A stretch of DNA of 64,000 bases from Limimaricola soesokkakensis (GCF_900172345.1 NZ_FWFY01000002.1:124001-188000); one strand, 5' to 3'. Counted from the stretch's first letter, positions 7,784 to 18,926 are shown. Notes: generated from the sequence alone by a model not told the origin. Numbers and translations are program-made.

Positions 7784-8941
7784 TCACTTGCGCGACTTCA
7801 GGACGCTGAGCGGTCCCAGCGGATGATCCGCCTGTGGATAGGGCGCGTGGTGGTGGTCGTGATCGTGATCGTGGTCATGACCATGATGGTGATGATGGTG
7901 ACCATGCCCGTGATGATGGTGATTGTTGTCATGCGCGTGATCATGCGGCAGCCCATGCGCATGGGCGTGCGCGTGGCGCGCCTCGGCATCAAGGCGGCAC
8001 ATTCCCGTGCAGAAATCGGCGCAGAGTTCGCAATCCGCCACGTTGGAGCCCGGCGCGTTCGCGCCCTGCCCCTCGACATGGTGGTGGTGGCTTTCCTGCA
8101 CCGCTCCGACCTCGGCCTCGAAGCCCAGCACCTGCGTGCGGTACTTGCACATGCCGCAGGTGGGCGGGACCACCTCGCCCACCAGTTCGGTGATACGCTC
8201 GGAGAAGGTGCCCAGCACCTCGGGATGATCGCCCAGATAGCCCGCCTTGACGAATTCCAGCTCGGGATGCGCCTCGGCCACCTGGTCGGTGAAGCCGTAG
8301 ATCCGGTCGATCAGGATGCCGGAGAACAGGAAGTACGGGAACACCACGACCCGGCGATAGCCCAAGCGTGCCACGTGTTCGAGGCAGGGCTCGACCAGCG
8401 GGAAGGTGACGCCGGAATAGCCGGTCTCGCACCAGCCGAAGCCCATACCCTCCCACAAGAGCCGCGCGACCTTGGCAACGTTTCCATTGGCGTCGGGGTC
8501 GGAGGCGCCGCGGCCGATCACCACGAGGCAGGTCTCGTGCATCGGCACGTCAGAGGGGTTGGCGTCGAGCGCGGCTTGAATGCGGTCGGCGGCGGCGGCG
8601 ACCATGCGCGGATCGACCCCCAACTCGCGGCCATAGATGATCTCGATGCCGTGCTTGGCGGCATAGGTGTTGAGCACGGTCGGGATGTCGTTCTTGGCAT
8701 GCATCGCCGCGAACAGCATGCCCGGCACGGCGAGGATGCGGGTGCAGCCTTGCTCGCGCAGCCGGTCGAGCCCGTCGCGGATCACCGGATTGGCGAATTC
8801 GAGATAGCCGTATTCCACCGGCCAGTCGGGCGGCAGCAGCGCCGGCAGCTTTTGGGCCAGCACCGCGAATTCGTCCACTGCCGACTGGCTGCGCGAACCG
8901 TGGCCGCAGATCATCACGCCGGTCTTGGGCGCGGCGCTCAT
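7784..8941 (-). CDS. cbiX: long-form sirohydrochlorin cobaltochelatase CbiX with Fe-S-type cysteines and His-rich tail
   Basis: A 385-residue chelatase with two CbiX-like halves (MICGHGSRSQS with His14, then VVIGRGASDPD near residue 145). Family role: inserts Co2+ into the tetrapyrrole. The C-terminus carries Cys262 and Cys265 in TCGMCKY and a C-x2-C-x3-C-x3-C cluster at Cys304, 307, 311 and 315. These fit an iron-sulfur site, as described for long CbiX proteins. Residues 323-365 are a His/Asp-rich run that may store or deliver metal. It overlaps the DUF6732-like gene upstream by ATGA. CbiX marks early cobalt insertion, while the neighbours carry Cob-type arrangements. Confidence 0.92.
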   Translation of the reverse strand: MSAAPKTGVMICGHGSRSQSAVDEFAVLAQKLPALLPPDWPVEYGYLEFANPVIRDGLDRLREQGCTRILAVPGMLFAAMHAKNDIPTVLNTYAAKHGIEIIYGRELGVDPRMVAAAADRIQAALDANPSDVPMHETCLVVIGRGASDPDANGNVAKVARLLWEGMGFGWCETGYSGVTFPLVEPCLEHVARLGYRRVVVFPYFLFSGILIDRIYGFTDQVAEAHPELEFVKAGYLGDHPEVLGTFSERITELVGEVVPPTCGMCKYRTQVLGFEAEVGAVQESHHHHVEGQGANAPGSNVADCELCADFCTGMCRLDAEARHAHAHAHGLPHDHAHDNNHHHHGHGHHHHHHGHDHDHDHDHHHAPYPQADHPLGPLSVLKSRK

Positions 8942-9162
8942 GCCTCGGCCTCGTCGCCCTTCGGCTCCGCGTCATGCGCCTCGTCCGTTTCCTTGCTCCC
9001 GCCCTTGAGCGCGCCCCACAGCCCCAGCGCGATCGCGAGGCCGATCGCCGCGCCGGCGACCCAGTGATCATGCCCGGCGAGGCCGGCCATGTGTCCGGGA
9101 TGGGCGAACGCCATACCGGGCGCGGCCGTGAAGGCGGTGGTCGGCAGGAGGATGTGGCGCAT
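8938..9162 (-). CDS. small membrane protein, DUF6732-like, leader gene of the cobalamin operon
   Basis: A 74-residue protein starting MRHILLPTTAFTAAPG. It has an N-terminal signal or membrane segment ending near AFAHPGHM, then GHDHWVAGAAIGLAIALGLWGAL as a second membrane helix, and an acidic C-terminus. His residues in HPGHMAGLAGHDHW could bind metal. I match it from memory to the DUF6732 family found beside cobalamin genes; function is unknown. The ATG at 9160-9162 is preferred over upstream starts because the signal segment begins there. It overlaps cbiX by 4 nt, so a role in cobalt handling is a reasonable guess. Confidence 0.72.
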   Translation of the reverse strand: MRHILLPTTAFTAAPGMAFAHPGHMAGLAGHDHWVAGAAIGLAIALGLWGALKGGSKETDEAHDAEPKGDEAEA

Positions 9163-9194
9163 CGCGGACCTCTCGATCTGGCAATGGCCGGCGC

Positions 9195-9213
9195 CCGCCG
9201 CATCATGCGGCGG
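9195..9213. repeat. perfect 8-bp stem hairpin upstream of the cobalamin operon
   Basis: Arms CCGCCGCA and TGCGGCGG flank a 3-nt loop, 33 nt upstream of the DUF6732-like start. There is no T-run on either strand, so it is not a standard terminator. It may be part of the operon's leader RNA. Confidence 0.5.
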
Positions 9214-9218
9214 ATCTA

Positions 9219-9300
9219 GGACGACGTGGCGCTCCGGTCCCCTGTCTGGGTCGACCCCCGCACCACCGACCGTTCCGGCCACTTCGGGCTTCGTCGGTCC
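9219..9300 (-). promoter_or_regulatory. candidate structured leader RNA upstream of the cobalamin operon
   Basis: Nested complementary segments flank this stretch: GGACGAC at 9219-9225 with GTCGGTCC at 9293-9300 (one bulge), GTGGC at 9226-9230 with GCCAC at 9278-9282, and CCGG at 9234-9237 with CCGG at 9275-9278. The 10-bp palindrome GGGTCGACCC is at 9248-9257. The 181-nt gap from the lipoprotein stop to the operon start would leave room for a riboswitch. I could not find the conserved B12 box or the core of a standard cobalamin riboswitch, so the element is unassigned. Confidence 0.35.
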
Positions 9301-9343
9301 CCTCCATAGCCGGGCGGCGGCGCGGGCGAAACCCCCGGATGCG

Positions 9344-9832
9344 TCACTTCAGGGGAATGTCCCGACGCTGGGCGACGTAACCGATGGCGGGAAAATGCTC
9401 CCAGGCCAGCGGCGCCTGCAGCGCGGCCATCTTGCCGCCGCCATGGGTGACGAAGCCGTCGCCGCCGGTCATCAGGTGAAAGCTCACCCCATGCGTGCCG
9501 CTCACCACATAGGTGTCGCCCGCCTTGGACAGCTGCGCCGGCCGACCGTTGACGCAGATCGCCCGACCCTGCTGGCACGGGATCAACCGCCATGTCGCCA
9601 TGTCGCCCCGCGCATCGGCGCTGATCACCGAGACCGGGCCCTTCTGGAAGGGAGATTCGGTGTATTCGGGCTCGAACGGGTCGGGCTCGGGCAGCACCCG
9701 GACCGGCGCCGTGGGCGGCGAGATCGGCAGAGGCTCGACCGAAGCCAGGAGCGGCATCACCACCGGCTCCACCTCGGCACAGCCCGCCAGCAGGGCCGCC
9801 GCCAAGGCCGCCCCCGTCATCGAAAATCGCAT
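9344..9832 (-). CDS. putative lipoprotein of unknown function
   Basis: A 162-residue protein with a type II signal peptide: MRFSMTGAALAAALLAGC, so Cys18 would be the lipidated residue. A Pro-rich linker follows (about residues 30-58), then a small domain with two cysteines (IPCQQGRAICVNG) and a Gly-rich end. No known domain recognised. ATG 9832 has AGGAG 7 nt upstream and is preferred to the GTG three bases before. It follows mutL on the same strand after about 63 nt, and 181 nt separate it from the cobalamin operon. Confidence 0.75.
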   Translation of the reverse strand: MRFSMTGAALAAALLAGCAEVEPVVMPLLASVEPLPISPPTAPVRVLPEPDPFEPEYTESPFQKGPVSVISADARGDMATWRLIPCQQGRAICVNGRPAQLSKAGDTYVVSGTHGVSFHLMTGGDGFVTHGGGKMAALQAPLAWEHFPAIGYVAQRRDIPLK

Positions 9833-9895
9833 CACACCACTCCTCTTGCCGCCTTACCGATCACGTAGCCGTGAGACAGCGCAAGACAAGCGCCT

Positions 9896-11848
<1,953 letters not shown>

Positions 11849-11890
11849 GAAACCCAACCTAGCACGCGCGCGCCGGGCTCCGCGAGGGGC

Positions 11891-13276
11891 TCACTCGGTC
11901 GGCAGCGCGACCTCGGGCAGCGTCACCCGCGGCGGCACGGCGGCCTCGGCCTCGGCCTCGCCAAGCCCCTCGGGGCGGCCCACCACCACGAAATGCAGCG
12001 CCTCGGGATCGACCAGCTCGCGCGCCACGCGGTTCACCTCCTCGAGCGTCACCGCCTCGATGAAGGCGTTGCGCTCGGTGACGTAGCTTTGCGGCAGCCC
12101 GGTGACCTGCATGCCGACGAGGATCTCGGCGATCGGGCCATTGCCGTCGAAGCGCAGCGGGTACTCGCCTGTGAGATATGTCTTGGCGTCGTCGAGTTCG
12201 ACCTGCGTGACGCCCTCCTCCGCGATCCGGGCCCATTCCTCGCGGATCACCTCGATCGCCCGCGCCATCCGGTCGTTGGCCGAGGCCACCGAACCGATCC
12301 AGAACTCGGCATTCTCCAGCGGCACCAGATCGGTGCTGACGCCGTAGGTGAGGCCGCGTTTCTCGCGCACCTCGGTCATCAGCCGGCTTTCGAAGCCGCC
12401 GCCACCAAGGATGTGGTTGAGCACGTAGGCCGCGAAGAAATCCTCGTCCTCGCGCTTGAGCCCCCTTTGACCGAACAGCGCCACCGATTGCGGCGAGGGA
12501 TAGTCGATCACGTCGATCCCGCCCGAAAGACCGAACTCGACATGGCCGGGCAGCTCCGGACCACTGGCGGGCAGATCGCCCAGCAATTCGTCGAGGAGTG
12601 CGCCGAGCTCATCGGGGGTGATGTCGCCCACCGCGCCGACATGCACGCCCTCGCGGGTCAGCGCCGCCTCATGCGCCGCCAAGAGATCCTCGCGGGTCAG
12701 CGCCGCGACGCTCTCGGCCGTGCCGTTGTCGGGCCGGCCATAGGGGTGATCCCCAAAGGCCGCCTCGTAGAAGGCGCGCCCGGCGATGCGGTTGGGGTTC
12801 TGCGCATCCTGTCGCAGGATCGACTGCACCTGCCCGCGCACCCGCTCGATGGCCTCGGGATCAAACCGCGGCTCCACCAGCGCCGCGCGCAGCAGATCGA
12901 CCGCCGCGTCGCGGTTCTCGCTCAGCATCTTGGCCGAGACCGAAAGCGTATCGGCGCCGACATCGAAACCGAACTGCGCCGCAAGATCCTCGCGCGCGGC
13001 TTGAAAGGCGCGGGCATCCATCTCGGCCGCACCTTCCTCGAGAAGCCCGGTCATCAGGTTCACCGCGCCGAGGCTATCGGGATCATCGAGACCGGTGCCG
13101 CCTTCGAAACGGATTTCCAGGGCGGTGAAGGGGATCGAGTGATCCTCCACCAGCCATGCCTCGATCCCGCCCGGCGAGGTCACTTCCTGGATCTCGATCT
13201 CGGCCCGTGCCAGCCCGGCGAGCCCCATGAGCAGCGCCGCGCCCAGGCCCATCTTCGTGCAGATGTCGCGGATCAT
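11891..13276 (-). CDS. M16 family peptidase-like protein without the zinc motif (partner subunit)
   Basis: A 461-residue secreted protein with an N-terminal signal sequence (about residues 1-25, ending LARA). It has the two-domain M16 fold, but the region that should hold HxxEH reads VNLMTGLLEEGAAEMD, so the zinc site is missing. The later FESRLMTEVREKRGLTYGV segment, typical of M16 C-terminal domains, is kept. The gene overlaps the active M16 gene by ATGA, so the pair probably forms a periplasmic heterodimer like mitochondrial processing peptidase, with this chain binding the substrate. Confidence 0.9.
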   Translation of the reverse strand: MIRDICTKMGLGAALLMGLAGLARAEIEIQEVTSPGGIEAWLVEDHSIPFTALEIRFEGGTGLDDPDSLGAVNLMTGLLEEGAAEMDARAFQAAREDLAAQFGFDVGADTLSVSAKMLSENRDAAVDLLRAALVEPRFDPEAIERVRGQVQSILRQDAQNPNRIAGRAFYEAAFGDHPYGRPDNGTAESVAALTREDLLAAHEAALTREGVHVGAVGDITPDELGALLDELLGDLPASGPELPGHVEFGLSGGIDVIDYPSPQSVALFGQRGLKREDEDFFAAYVLNHILGGGGFESRLMTEVREKRGLTYGVSTDLVPLENAEFWIGSVASANDRMARAIEVIREEWARIAEEGVTQVELDDAKTYLTGEYPLRFDGNGPIAEILVGMQVTGLPQSYVTERNAFIEAVTLEEVNRVARELVDPEALHFVVVGRPEGLGEAEAEAAVPPRVTLPEVALPTE

Positions 13277-14637
13277 TGGTCTGTCTCCTCGCGGCTCGGA
13301 ACCACGGTCATGGTGACGCTGCGATCGGGGGCGAACAGCTCGCGCCCGGCCGCGACCACATCCTCGGCCTCGACCGATTGCAGGATCTCGGGCCAGGCCT
13401 GCACGTCCTCGACGGTGAGGCCTTGGCTCAGCGCCGCGCCGTAGCGCCGCGCCAGCCCTTCGACCGAATCGCGGGCATAGATCTCGGAAGCGCCGATCTG
13501 GGTACGGATGCGCTGCATCTGCGCAGCGGTCGGGCCAGTTTCCAGAAATTCGTCCACGGCCGCGTCGAGCGCCGCCTCGGCCTCCTCGAGCGACACGCCG
13601 GGCTTGGGTACCACCGACAGCGAGAAGGTGGTGTCGTCGAGCGACATGCCGTCATAGCCGGCCCCGGCATGCAGCGCGATGTCCCGCTCGAACACCAGTT
13701 CCTCGCCCAGTACCGAGGTGAAGGAGGAGCCGCCGAGGATCTCGGCCAGGAAGGTCAGCGCCGCCGCCTTTTCCTGCGCGCCCGAATCGCGCTCGGGCGC
13801 GAGATAGCTGCGCACGAGATAGGGTTGCGACACCCGCTCGTCGGCATAGCTGAGGCGCCGCGCGGCGCGCTGCGGCGGCTCCTGCGGGCGCGCCCGCTCG
13901 GGCAGGTCGGGCTCGGCCGGGATCGGGCCGTAATGCTGCTCGGCCAGCGCCAGCACCTCCTCGGGCTCGACGTCACCCGCCACCACGAGGATCGCGGCGT
14001 TCGGGGAATAATAGGTCTCGTAGAAGTCGCGCACCTCTTCGCGGCCCAGCCCCTCGATCTCGTGCATCCAGCCGATCACCGGGGCGCCGTAGGGGTGGTT
14101 GAGATACTGCGCCGCGGTCATCTGCTCGCGCGCCAGCGCGCCGGGGCTGCTCTCGGTGCGCTGGTTGCGCTCCTCGATGATCACCTGCCGCTCGGTTTCG
14201 ATATCCTCGTCGGTCAGCCGCAGATCGTTCATCCGCTCGGCTTCCATCTCCATCATCAGCGGCAGCCGGTCGGCCGAGACGCGCTGGAAATAGGCGGTGT
14301 AGTCGGTCGAAGTGAAGGCGTTGTCGGAGCCGCCATTGGCAGCGACCGTCGCCGAGAACTCGCCCGCTTCGAGATCGTCGGTGGCCTTGAACAGCAGGTG
14401 TTCGAGAAAATGCGCAACGCCGGAGGCGCCCTGCGGCTCGTCGGCGGAACCGGTGCGGTACCACAGCATCTGGGTGACCACGGGGGCACGGTGATCCTCG
14501 ATCACCACCACCTCGAGGCCGTTGTCGAGGGTGTAGGTCGTCACCGCGTCATCCGGCGCCGCCACGGGGGCGGCTTCCTGCGCCGAAGCGGGCAGTGCCA
14601 GAATGAGAGGGGCGGCCAAAGCCAGTCTGCGCAGCAT
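13273..14637 (-). CDS. M16 family zinc metallopeptidase, periplasmic
   Basis: A 454-residue pitrilysin/insulinase-family protease with a signal peptide (MLRRLALAAPLILALPASAQ). The inverted zinc motif HxxEH is intact in VAHFLEHLLFK, with the downstream acidic ligand region ERQVIIEERNQR. It overlaps the gene for an M16 protein lacking the zinc motif by 4 nt, so the two likely act as one complex. Neighbouring bamF and lspA place it in an envelope-maintenance operon. Substrate unknown. Confidence 0.93.
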   Translation of the reverse strand: MLRRLALAAPLILALPASAQEAAPVAAPDDAVTTYTLDNGLEVVVIEDHRAPVVTQMLWYRTGSADEPQGASGVAHFLEHLLFKATDDLEAGEFSATVAANGGSDNAFTSTDYTAYFQRVSADRLPLMMEMEAERMNDLRLTDEDIETERQVIIEERNQRTESSPGALAREQMTAAQYLNHPYGAPVIGWMHEIEGLGREEVRDFYETYYSPNAAILVVAGDVEPEEVLALAEQHYGPIPAEPDLPERARPQEPPQRAARRLSYADERVSQPYLVRSYLAPERDSGAQEKAAALTFLAEILGGSSFTSVLGEELVFERDIALHAGAGYDGMSLDDTTFSLSVVPKPGVSLEEAEAALDAAVDEFLETGPTAAQMQRIRTQIGASEIYARDSVEGLARRYGAALSQGLTVEDVQAWPEILQSVEAEDVVAAGRELFAPDRSVTMTVVPSREETDQ

Positions 14638-14722
14638 GAAGTGCCTCCTTCGCTGCGCTCAACCTACGATGCAGCGCCGCCACCGCAAGCGTTGCCACGG
14701 CTTCGTGAGCCGCCGCGAGCGC

Positions 14723-14959
14723 TCAGAAGGGCGGCTGCAACGCCGTCTGGGCGGCGCGGGCGCGCAGCGCGATCTCGGCGGGGGCCGGATCGGCACGGTT
14801 CGGCGTGCCCGGCGCCGGCTCCGGCAGGTCGAGCCGCGCCGGGACCTCGAGCGGCTGCTGCGGGACCACGGTGGTGGGATCCGGCCCGGCCGGGCCGTCG
14901 CCACCGCCGCAGGCCGCGAGTGTCAGCGCGGCCAATCCCGCCGCCAGAGCCAGTCGCAT
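14723..14959 (-). CDS. bamF: BamF-type outer-membrane assembly lipoprotein (DUF3035)
   Basis: A 78-residue lipoprotein with signal MRLALAAGLAALTLAAC, so Cys17 is the lipid site, followed by a short Pro-rich body (PLEVPARLDLPEPAPG then TPNRADPAP). This PL-x-P...LP-x-P-x-PG-x-x-NRADP pattern matches the DUF3035 family, whose Caulobacter member was described as a subunit of the beta-barrel assembly machine. It lies between lspA, which matures lipoproteins, and the M16 pair, on the same strand. Assignment is by pattern memory. Confidence 0.75.
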   Translation of the reverse strand: MRLALAAGLAALTLAACGGGDGPAGPDPTTVVPQQPLEVPARLDLPEPAPGTPNRADPAPAEIALRARAAQTALQPPF

Positions 14960-15014
14960 CAGTCGTCCCCGTCTTCTTGTCCGATCAACTGCCTAGCGCA
15001 TGACGCGATCCGGG

Positions 15015-15524
15015 TCACGGGCTCTTTGCCCCGCGCCGGCGCGTCGGGCCGGAACGTCGCTCCGGCCCCGCCTTGTCGCCGCCGAACAGCACCAGCCCCA
15101 CGGCACCCAGAAAGATCGCGATATCGGCGATGTTGAAGGCATAAGGGTTCTCGATGCCGCAGCAGCTCACATTCAGGAAATCCGCGACCGCGCCGTAGAG
15201 CACCCGGTCGATCACATTGCCCAACGCGCCGCCCACCAGCAGCCCGGCCGAGAACCGCGCCAGCCAGCTGCCGCCGTCGCGGGCGATCCATGCCAGCACC
15301 GCCGCCGAGATGGCCAGCGCCAGCCCGACCAGCACCCAGCGCATGTCGAACCCGGCGAAAAGGCCGAAATTGACGCCCCGGTTCCAAGCCATGCGAAAGC
15401 TCAGGATGCCGGGGATCACCTCCATCTGGAGCCGCTCCATCAGCCCGAGCGCGTGTACCACCAGGTATTTCGTCGCCTGATCGGCGAGAAACACCCAGAA
15501 GCCGGTCCAGAGGGTCAGTCGCAC
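15015..15524 (-). CDS. lspA: lipoprotein signal peptidase (signal peptidase II)
   Basis: A 169-residue inner-membrane aspartyl protease that cuts prolipoproteins before the lipidated Cys. Four hydrophobic segments are visible. The catalytic aspartates are Asp115 (GAVADFLNV) and Asp134 (FNIADIAI), 19 residues apart as in the family. GTG at 15522-15524 is the start, with GAGGAG 6 nt upstream overlapping the purH stop. It is the second gene of the purH-lspA-bamF-M16-M16-mutL run. The C-terminus is a basic tail. Confidence 0.95.
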   Translation of the reverse strand: MRLTLWTGFWVFLADQATKYLVVHALGLMERLQMEVIPGILSFRMAWNRGVNFGLFAGFDMRWVLVGLALAISAAVLAWIARDGGSWLARFSAGLLVGGALGNVIDRVLYGAVADFLNVSCCGIENPYAFNIADIAIFLGAVGLVLFGGDKAGPERRSGPTRRRGAKSP

Positions 15525-15534
15525 CGCGCGCTCC

Positions 15535-17121
15535 TCAGTGCCGGAAGTGGCGCATGCCGGTCAGCACCATCGCCAGTCCCGCCGCGTCAGCCGCGGCGAT
15601 CACTTCGTCGTCGCGCATCGAGCCACCGGGCTGGATCACCGCGGTGACGCCCGCGCCCGCGGCCTCCATGAGACCGTCGGCGAAGGGGAAGAAGGCGTCG
15701 GAGGCCACCACCGAGCCCTTGGCCGGGCTTTCGGCCAAGCCCAGCGCCTCGCCCATGCGCCCCGCTTTCGCCGCCGCGATCAGCGCCGAATCAAGCCGGC
15801 TCATCTGGCCTGCACCGACGCCGACGGTCTGGCCGCCCTTGGCATAGACGATGGCGTTCGACTTGACGTGGCGCGCCACGGTCCAGGCGAACATCAGGTC
15901 GTCCAGCTCCTGCGCCGAGGGCGCGCGCTTGGTCACCACCTTGAGGTCGTCGCGCGACACGAAGCCCGAATCCTGATCCTGCACCAGCAGGCCGCCCGCG
16001 ACCTGCCGGAAGGCCAGGCGGGGCGCGCGCGGATCGGGCAGCGCCTCGGTCACCAGAAGCCGAAGGTTCTTCTTGGCGGCGAAGACGGCGCGGGCGTCGT
16101 CATCGGCGCCCGGCGCGATCACCACCTCGGTGAAGATCCTGGCAATTTCCTCGGCGGTGGCGCCGTCGAGCGGGCGGTTCAGCGCGACGATGCCGCCGAA
16201 GGCCGAGGTGCGGTCGCAGTCGAAGGCCCGCGCATAGGCCTCCTTGAGCGAGCCGCCGGTGGCGACGCCGCAGGGGTTGGCGTGCTTGATGATCGCGCAG
16301 GCGGGCTGGTCGCCGCCGAACTCGGCCACCAGTTCGTAGGCCGCGTCGGTGTCGTTGATGTTGTTGTAGCTCAGCTCCTTGCCCTGGATCTGCCGCGCGG
16401 TGGCGACGCCGGGCCGGTTCGAGCCGTCGGTGTAGAAGGCCGCGTTCTGATGCGGGTTCTCGCCGTAGCGCAGCGTCTGGGCGAGCGTGCCGGCAAAGGC
16501 GCGGCGGCGCGGCGCGGCCTCGCCGATGGCGGAGGCCATCCAAGTCGAGACGGCGGCGTCATAGGCGGCGGTGCGGGCATAGGCAGTCTGAGCGAGCCGC
16601 TTGCGGAACGGCAGGTCGGTCTGGCCGTCGTTGTTCTCCAGCTCCGACAGCAGCGCCTCGTAATCCTCGACATCCGTCACCACGCAGACATCGGCGTGGT
16701 TCTTGGCGGCGGCGCGGATCATCGCCGGGCCGCCGATGTCGATGTTCTCGATGCAGCTGTCGTAGTCACCGCCCTTCGCGACGGTTTCCTCGAACGGGTA
16801 GAGGTTGACCACCAGCAGGTCGATCGCCGGGATGCCGTGCTCCTGCATCGCCGCGACATGGCCCTCGTCCGAGCGCACCGCCAGCAGGCCGCCATGCACC
16901 TTGGGGTGCAGCGTCTTGACGCGGCCGTCCATCATCTCGGGAAAGCCGGTGACCTCGGCCACGTCCCGGACGGGCAGACCCGCATCGCGCAGCGTCTTGG
17001 CGGAGCCGCCGGTGGAGAGCAACTCGACGCCGCGCGCATCGAGCGCCCGGGCGAGGTCCACGAGGCCGGTCTTGTCGGAAACGGAGAGCAGCGCGCGGCG
17101 CAGCGGGGCAAGCGAGGTCAT
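15535..17121 (-). CDS. purH: bifunctional AICAR transformylase/IMP cyclohydrolase
   Basis: A 528-residue enzyme for the last two steps of IMP synthesis. The N-terminal MGS-like IMP cyclohydrolase domain starts [17 protein letters not shown] with [13 protein letters not shown]. The C-terminal transformylase carries [11 protein letters not shown] and ends in the conserved [14 protein letters not shown] region. ATG 17119-17121 has AAGGA 6 nt upstream; the longer upstream frame is not needed. lspA follows after 10 nt, and the heparinase-like gene precedes by about 30 nt. Confidence 0.96.
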   Translation of the reverse strand: MTSLAPLRRALLSVSDKTGLVDLARALDARGVELLSTGGSAKTLRDAGLPVRDVAEVTGFPEMMDGRVKTLHPKVHGGLLAVRSDEGHVAAMQEHGIPAIDLLVVNLYPFEETVAKGGDYDSCIENIDIGGPAMIRAAAKNHADVCVVTDVEDYEALLSELENNDGQTDLPFRKRLAQTAYARTAAYDAAVSTWMASAIGEAAPRRRAFAGTLAQTLRYGENPHQNAAFYTDGSNRPGVATARQIQGKELSYNNINDTDAAYELVAEFGGDQPACAIIKHANPCGVATGGSLKEAYARAFDCDRTSAFGGIVALNRPLDGATAEEIARIFTEVVIAPGADDDARAVFAAKKNLRLLVTEALPDPRAPRLAFRQVAGGLLVQDQDSGFVSRDDLKVVTKRAPSAQELDDLMFAWTVARHVKSNAIVYAKGGQTVGVGAGQMSRLDSALIAAAKAGRMGEALGLAESPAKGSVVASDAFFPFADGLMEAAGAGVTAVIQPGGSMRDDEVIAAADAAGLAMVLTGMRHFRH

Positions 17122-17153
17122 GGGTCGTCCTTCCTGGTCCTGGTCCGCGGGAC

Positions 17154-18902
17154 TCATGCCGGATCGTCCTCCCCACGCCACAGGTCGCGCGGGGCCGGCA
17201 CGCCGTCGCCCAATCGGACGAGCGACCAGCGGACGAGCGTCGCATAGGCCATCGCGCGACCGGATAAAACCACCTGTTGCGTCGGCACGGGTCTGGGGCG
17301 GCTCTTTTCGAGATAGACCGACGGCGCCAGCGCCAGCCGCGCGCCGCCATCATGGGTCAGCCGCCAGACCTCGCCCGAACGCAGCCGCAACAGCGCCGAT
17401 GTCGCCTGCGCGTCAAGCTCGGGCACCACGTCGGGATGCAGGTGGAACCGGATCACGAAGGAAACACCCGGATCGCGCCCGGCATGGCTCGCGGCATCGA
17501 AGGCGCGCTCATCGGCCGGGCCCAGTGTTGTCAGAAGGTCCTCGCCCACCAGCGCGCCGCCATCGCGGTCGAGGCCGAGCCTGCGGTCATGGGTCAGCCC
17601 GAACCCGGCGCGCCAAGCGTCGTGGCTGGCCTCGATTCGTTGCAGCCCGTCGGCGTCGGTCCGGTGCGACAGCACTTCTCGCGGCCCCTCGACCAGCGGC
17701 TCGGCGCCATCCGCGCCACGGCCCAGCCGGGCCGACGAGAGTCCTTCGAGGCAGAGCGTCGAATGCGACAGCGTGGCCCGCCCCGCCCGGCGCCAGTCGG
17801 GCCCGTGATGCAGCCCCGACCCGCAATTCACGATCAGGGGGCGACGGCCGCAGGTCATCTCGAAGGCCAAGGTCGAGGCGTGCGCCCCCGTCGCGCGCGG
17901 ACCGCTGGGCGGCTTGGCCGCATCCAGCAGCACGGTGCTGCGGCCCACCGCGAGGCGCGCATAGCCCATGCAGGACCCGCTGAGCGGCGGCACGCCGGGT
18001 CCGCCGGCCCGGGCCAGCGCCCGGTCGAGCCGCCCCGGCGCGCCGCGGCCGCCACCATGAAACCGCGCTAGCCCGCCATCGGCATGGCGCAGCGCCCGCA
18101 ATAGCGGCGCGATGCGGTTGATGGCGTCGCGATGCTCCGGCGTCGTGTCCGGGCCGAGGATCGCGGCCGCCTCGCCCAGCGCGCAAAACAGGTCAAGGAG
18201 CGCCTCGGGCGCACGCGAGGCGATGCCGCCGTCGGGACCGACCGCCTCCGTGACCGCGCGCGCCAGGGCCGCGGCGCGCTGCGTCGGCTGGCGCGGTTCG
18301 CCATGCAACGCCGTCTCTGCCCAGAGCAGCGCCGTGAGCGCCGCGATCCGCTCCGGCGCACCTGAGGCCCGGGGCCAATGCCGCGCCAGCCAGCGCGACT
18401 GGAGCGACAGACTGCGCAGGAAGCTCGGCATGTCGGCCCGGGGCGAGGCCGTTTCGCTCAGCCAGCCGGCCTGCGCCACCCAGCGCGACAGCCGCGCCGC
18501 CGTGGCCTCGGGCGTCCAGCCCGGGCCGCGCCCGTCCCCGTAGCGGTCGATCCAATCGAGAAGCCAGTACCAGGCGAGATCGCGCGCCACCGGGCCGCCA
18601 AGGCTGGACAGGTCGTCGATCCAGCCGAAGCGATGCAGCGCCGCACCCTGCGGATCGGTATCGGGGCCCAGCGCCCAGATCGAGCGGTCCCCGGTCTCGA
18701 CCAGCTGGCCGGCGCGGTGGTGCCGTCCCGCCAAAAGGTCGCGGCCGCGCGCGGGATCGCCGAAGCCGTCCGGCTCGGCCAAGCGCGCCAAGGCGTCTGG
18801 CACCGGGGCGCGCGCGTCCGCGCGCCACCTCAGGCGCTCCAGTCCCCAGATCCGCTGCATGACCGCCACCGGCCAGCTCCCCCTGCCCCGCATCCGCGCC
18901 AT
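17154..18902 (-). CDS. heparinase II/III family protein
   Basis: A 582-residue protein with the two-part layout of the heparinase II/III family: an alpha-helical N-terminal half ([16 protein letters not shown], then [18 protein letters not shown]) and a C-terminal beta-rich part ([34 protein letters not shown]). No signal peptide is seen. Family members cleave acidic polysaccharides, but in alphaproteobacteria this gene commonly sits beside rsmB and purH and its substrate is unknown. It is 24 nt from rsmB on the same strand. The start could instead be one of the Met codons at about 18893 or 18860. Confidence 0.85.
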   Translation of the reverse strand: MARMRGRGSWPVAVMQRIWGLERLRWRADARAPVPDALARLAEPDGFGDPARGRDLLAGRHHRAGQLVETGDRSIWALGPDTDPQGAALHRFGWIDDLSSLGGPVARDLAWYWLLDWIDRYGDGRGPGWTPEATAARLSRWVAQAGWLSETASPRADMPSFLRSLSLQSRWLARHWPRASGAPERIAALTALLWAETALHGEPRQPTQRAAALARAVTEAVGPDGGIASRAPEALLDLFCALGEAAAILGPDTTPEHRDAINRIAPLLRALRHADGGLARFHGGGRGAPGRLDRALARAGGPGVPPLSGSCMGYARLAVGRSTVLLDAAKPPSGPRATGAHASTLAFEMTCGRRPLIVNCGSGLHHGPDWRRAGRATLSHSTLCLEGLSSARLGRGADGAEPLVEGPREVLSHRTDADGLQRIEASHDAWRAGFGLTHDRRLGLDRDGGALVGEDLLTTLGPADERAFDAASHAGRDPGVSFVIRFHLHPDVVPELDAQATSALLRLRSGEVWRLTHDGGARLALAPSVYLEKSRPRPVPTQQVVLSGRAMAYATLVRWSLVRLGDGVPAPRDLWRGEDDPA

Positions 18903-18926
18903 GCTAGGGCCGGGACCCCGCGCTTG

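Noticed and set aside
7850-7975. Tandem DNA repeat or CRISPR-like array of ATG/GTG and GTC triplets
   Set aside because: It is the coding sequence of the histidine/aspartate run in CbiX, with no spacers or fixed unit.
7823-9067. A 414-codon plus-strand reading frame opposite cbiX
   Set aside because: It is antisense to a clear CbiX protein; its long His/Val runs come from the reverse complement of the His-rich tail, and it has no ribosome site or family pattern.
9163-9343. Standard cobalamin riboswitch in front of the cobalamin operon
   Set aside because: I looked on the minus strand for the conserved B12 box and core and did not find them; only a structured leader is claimed.
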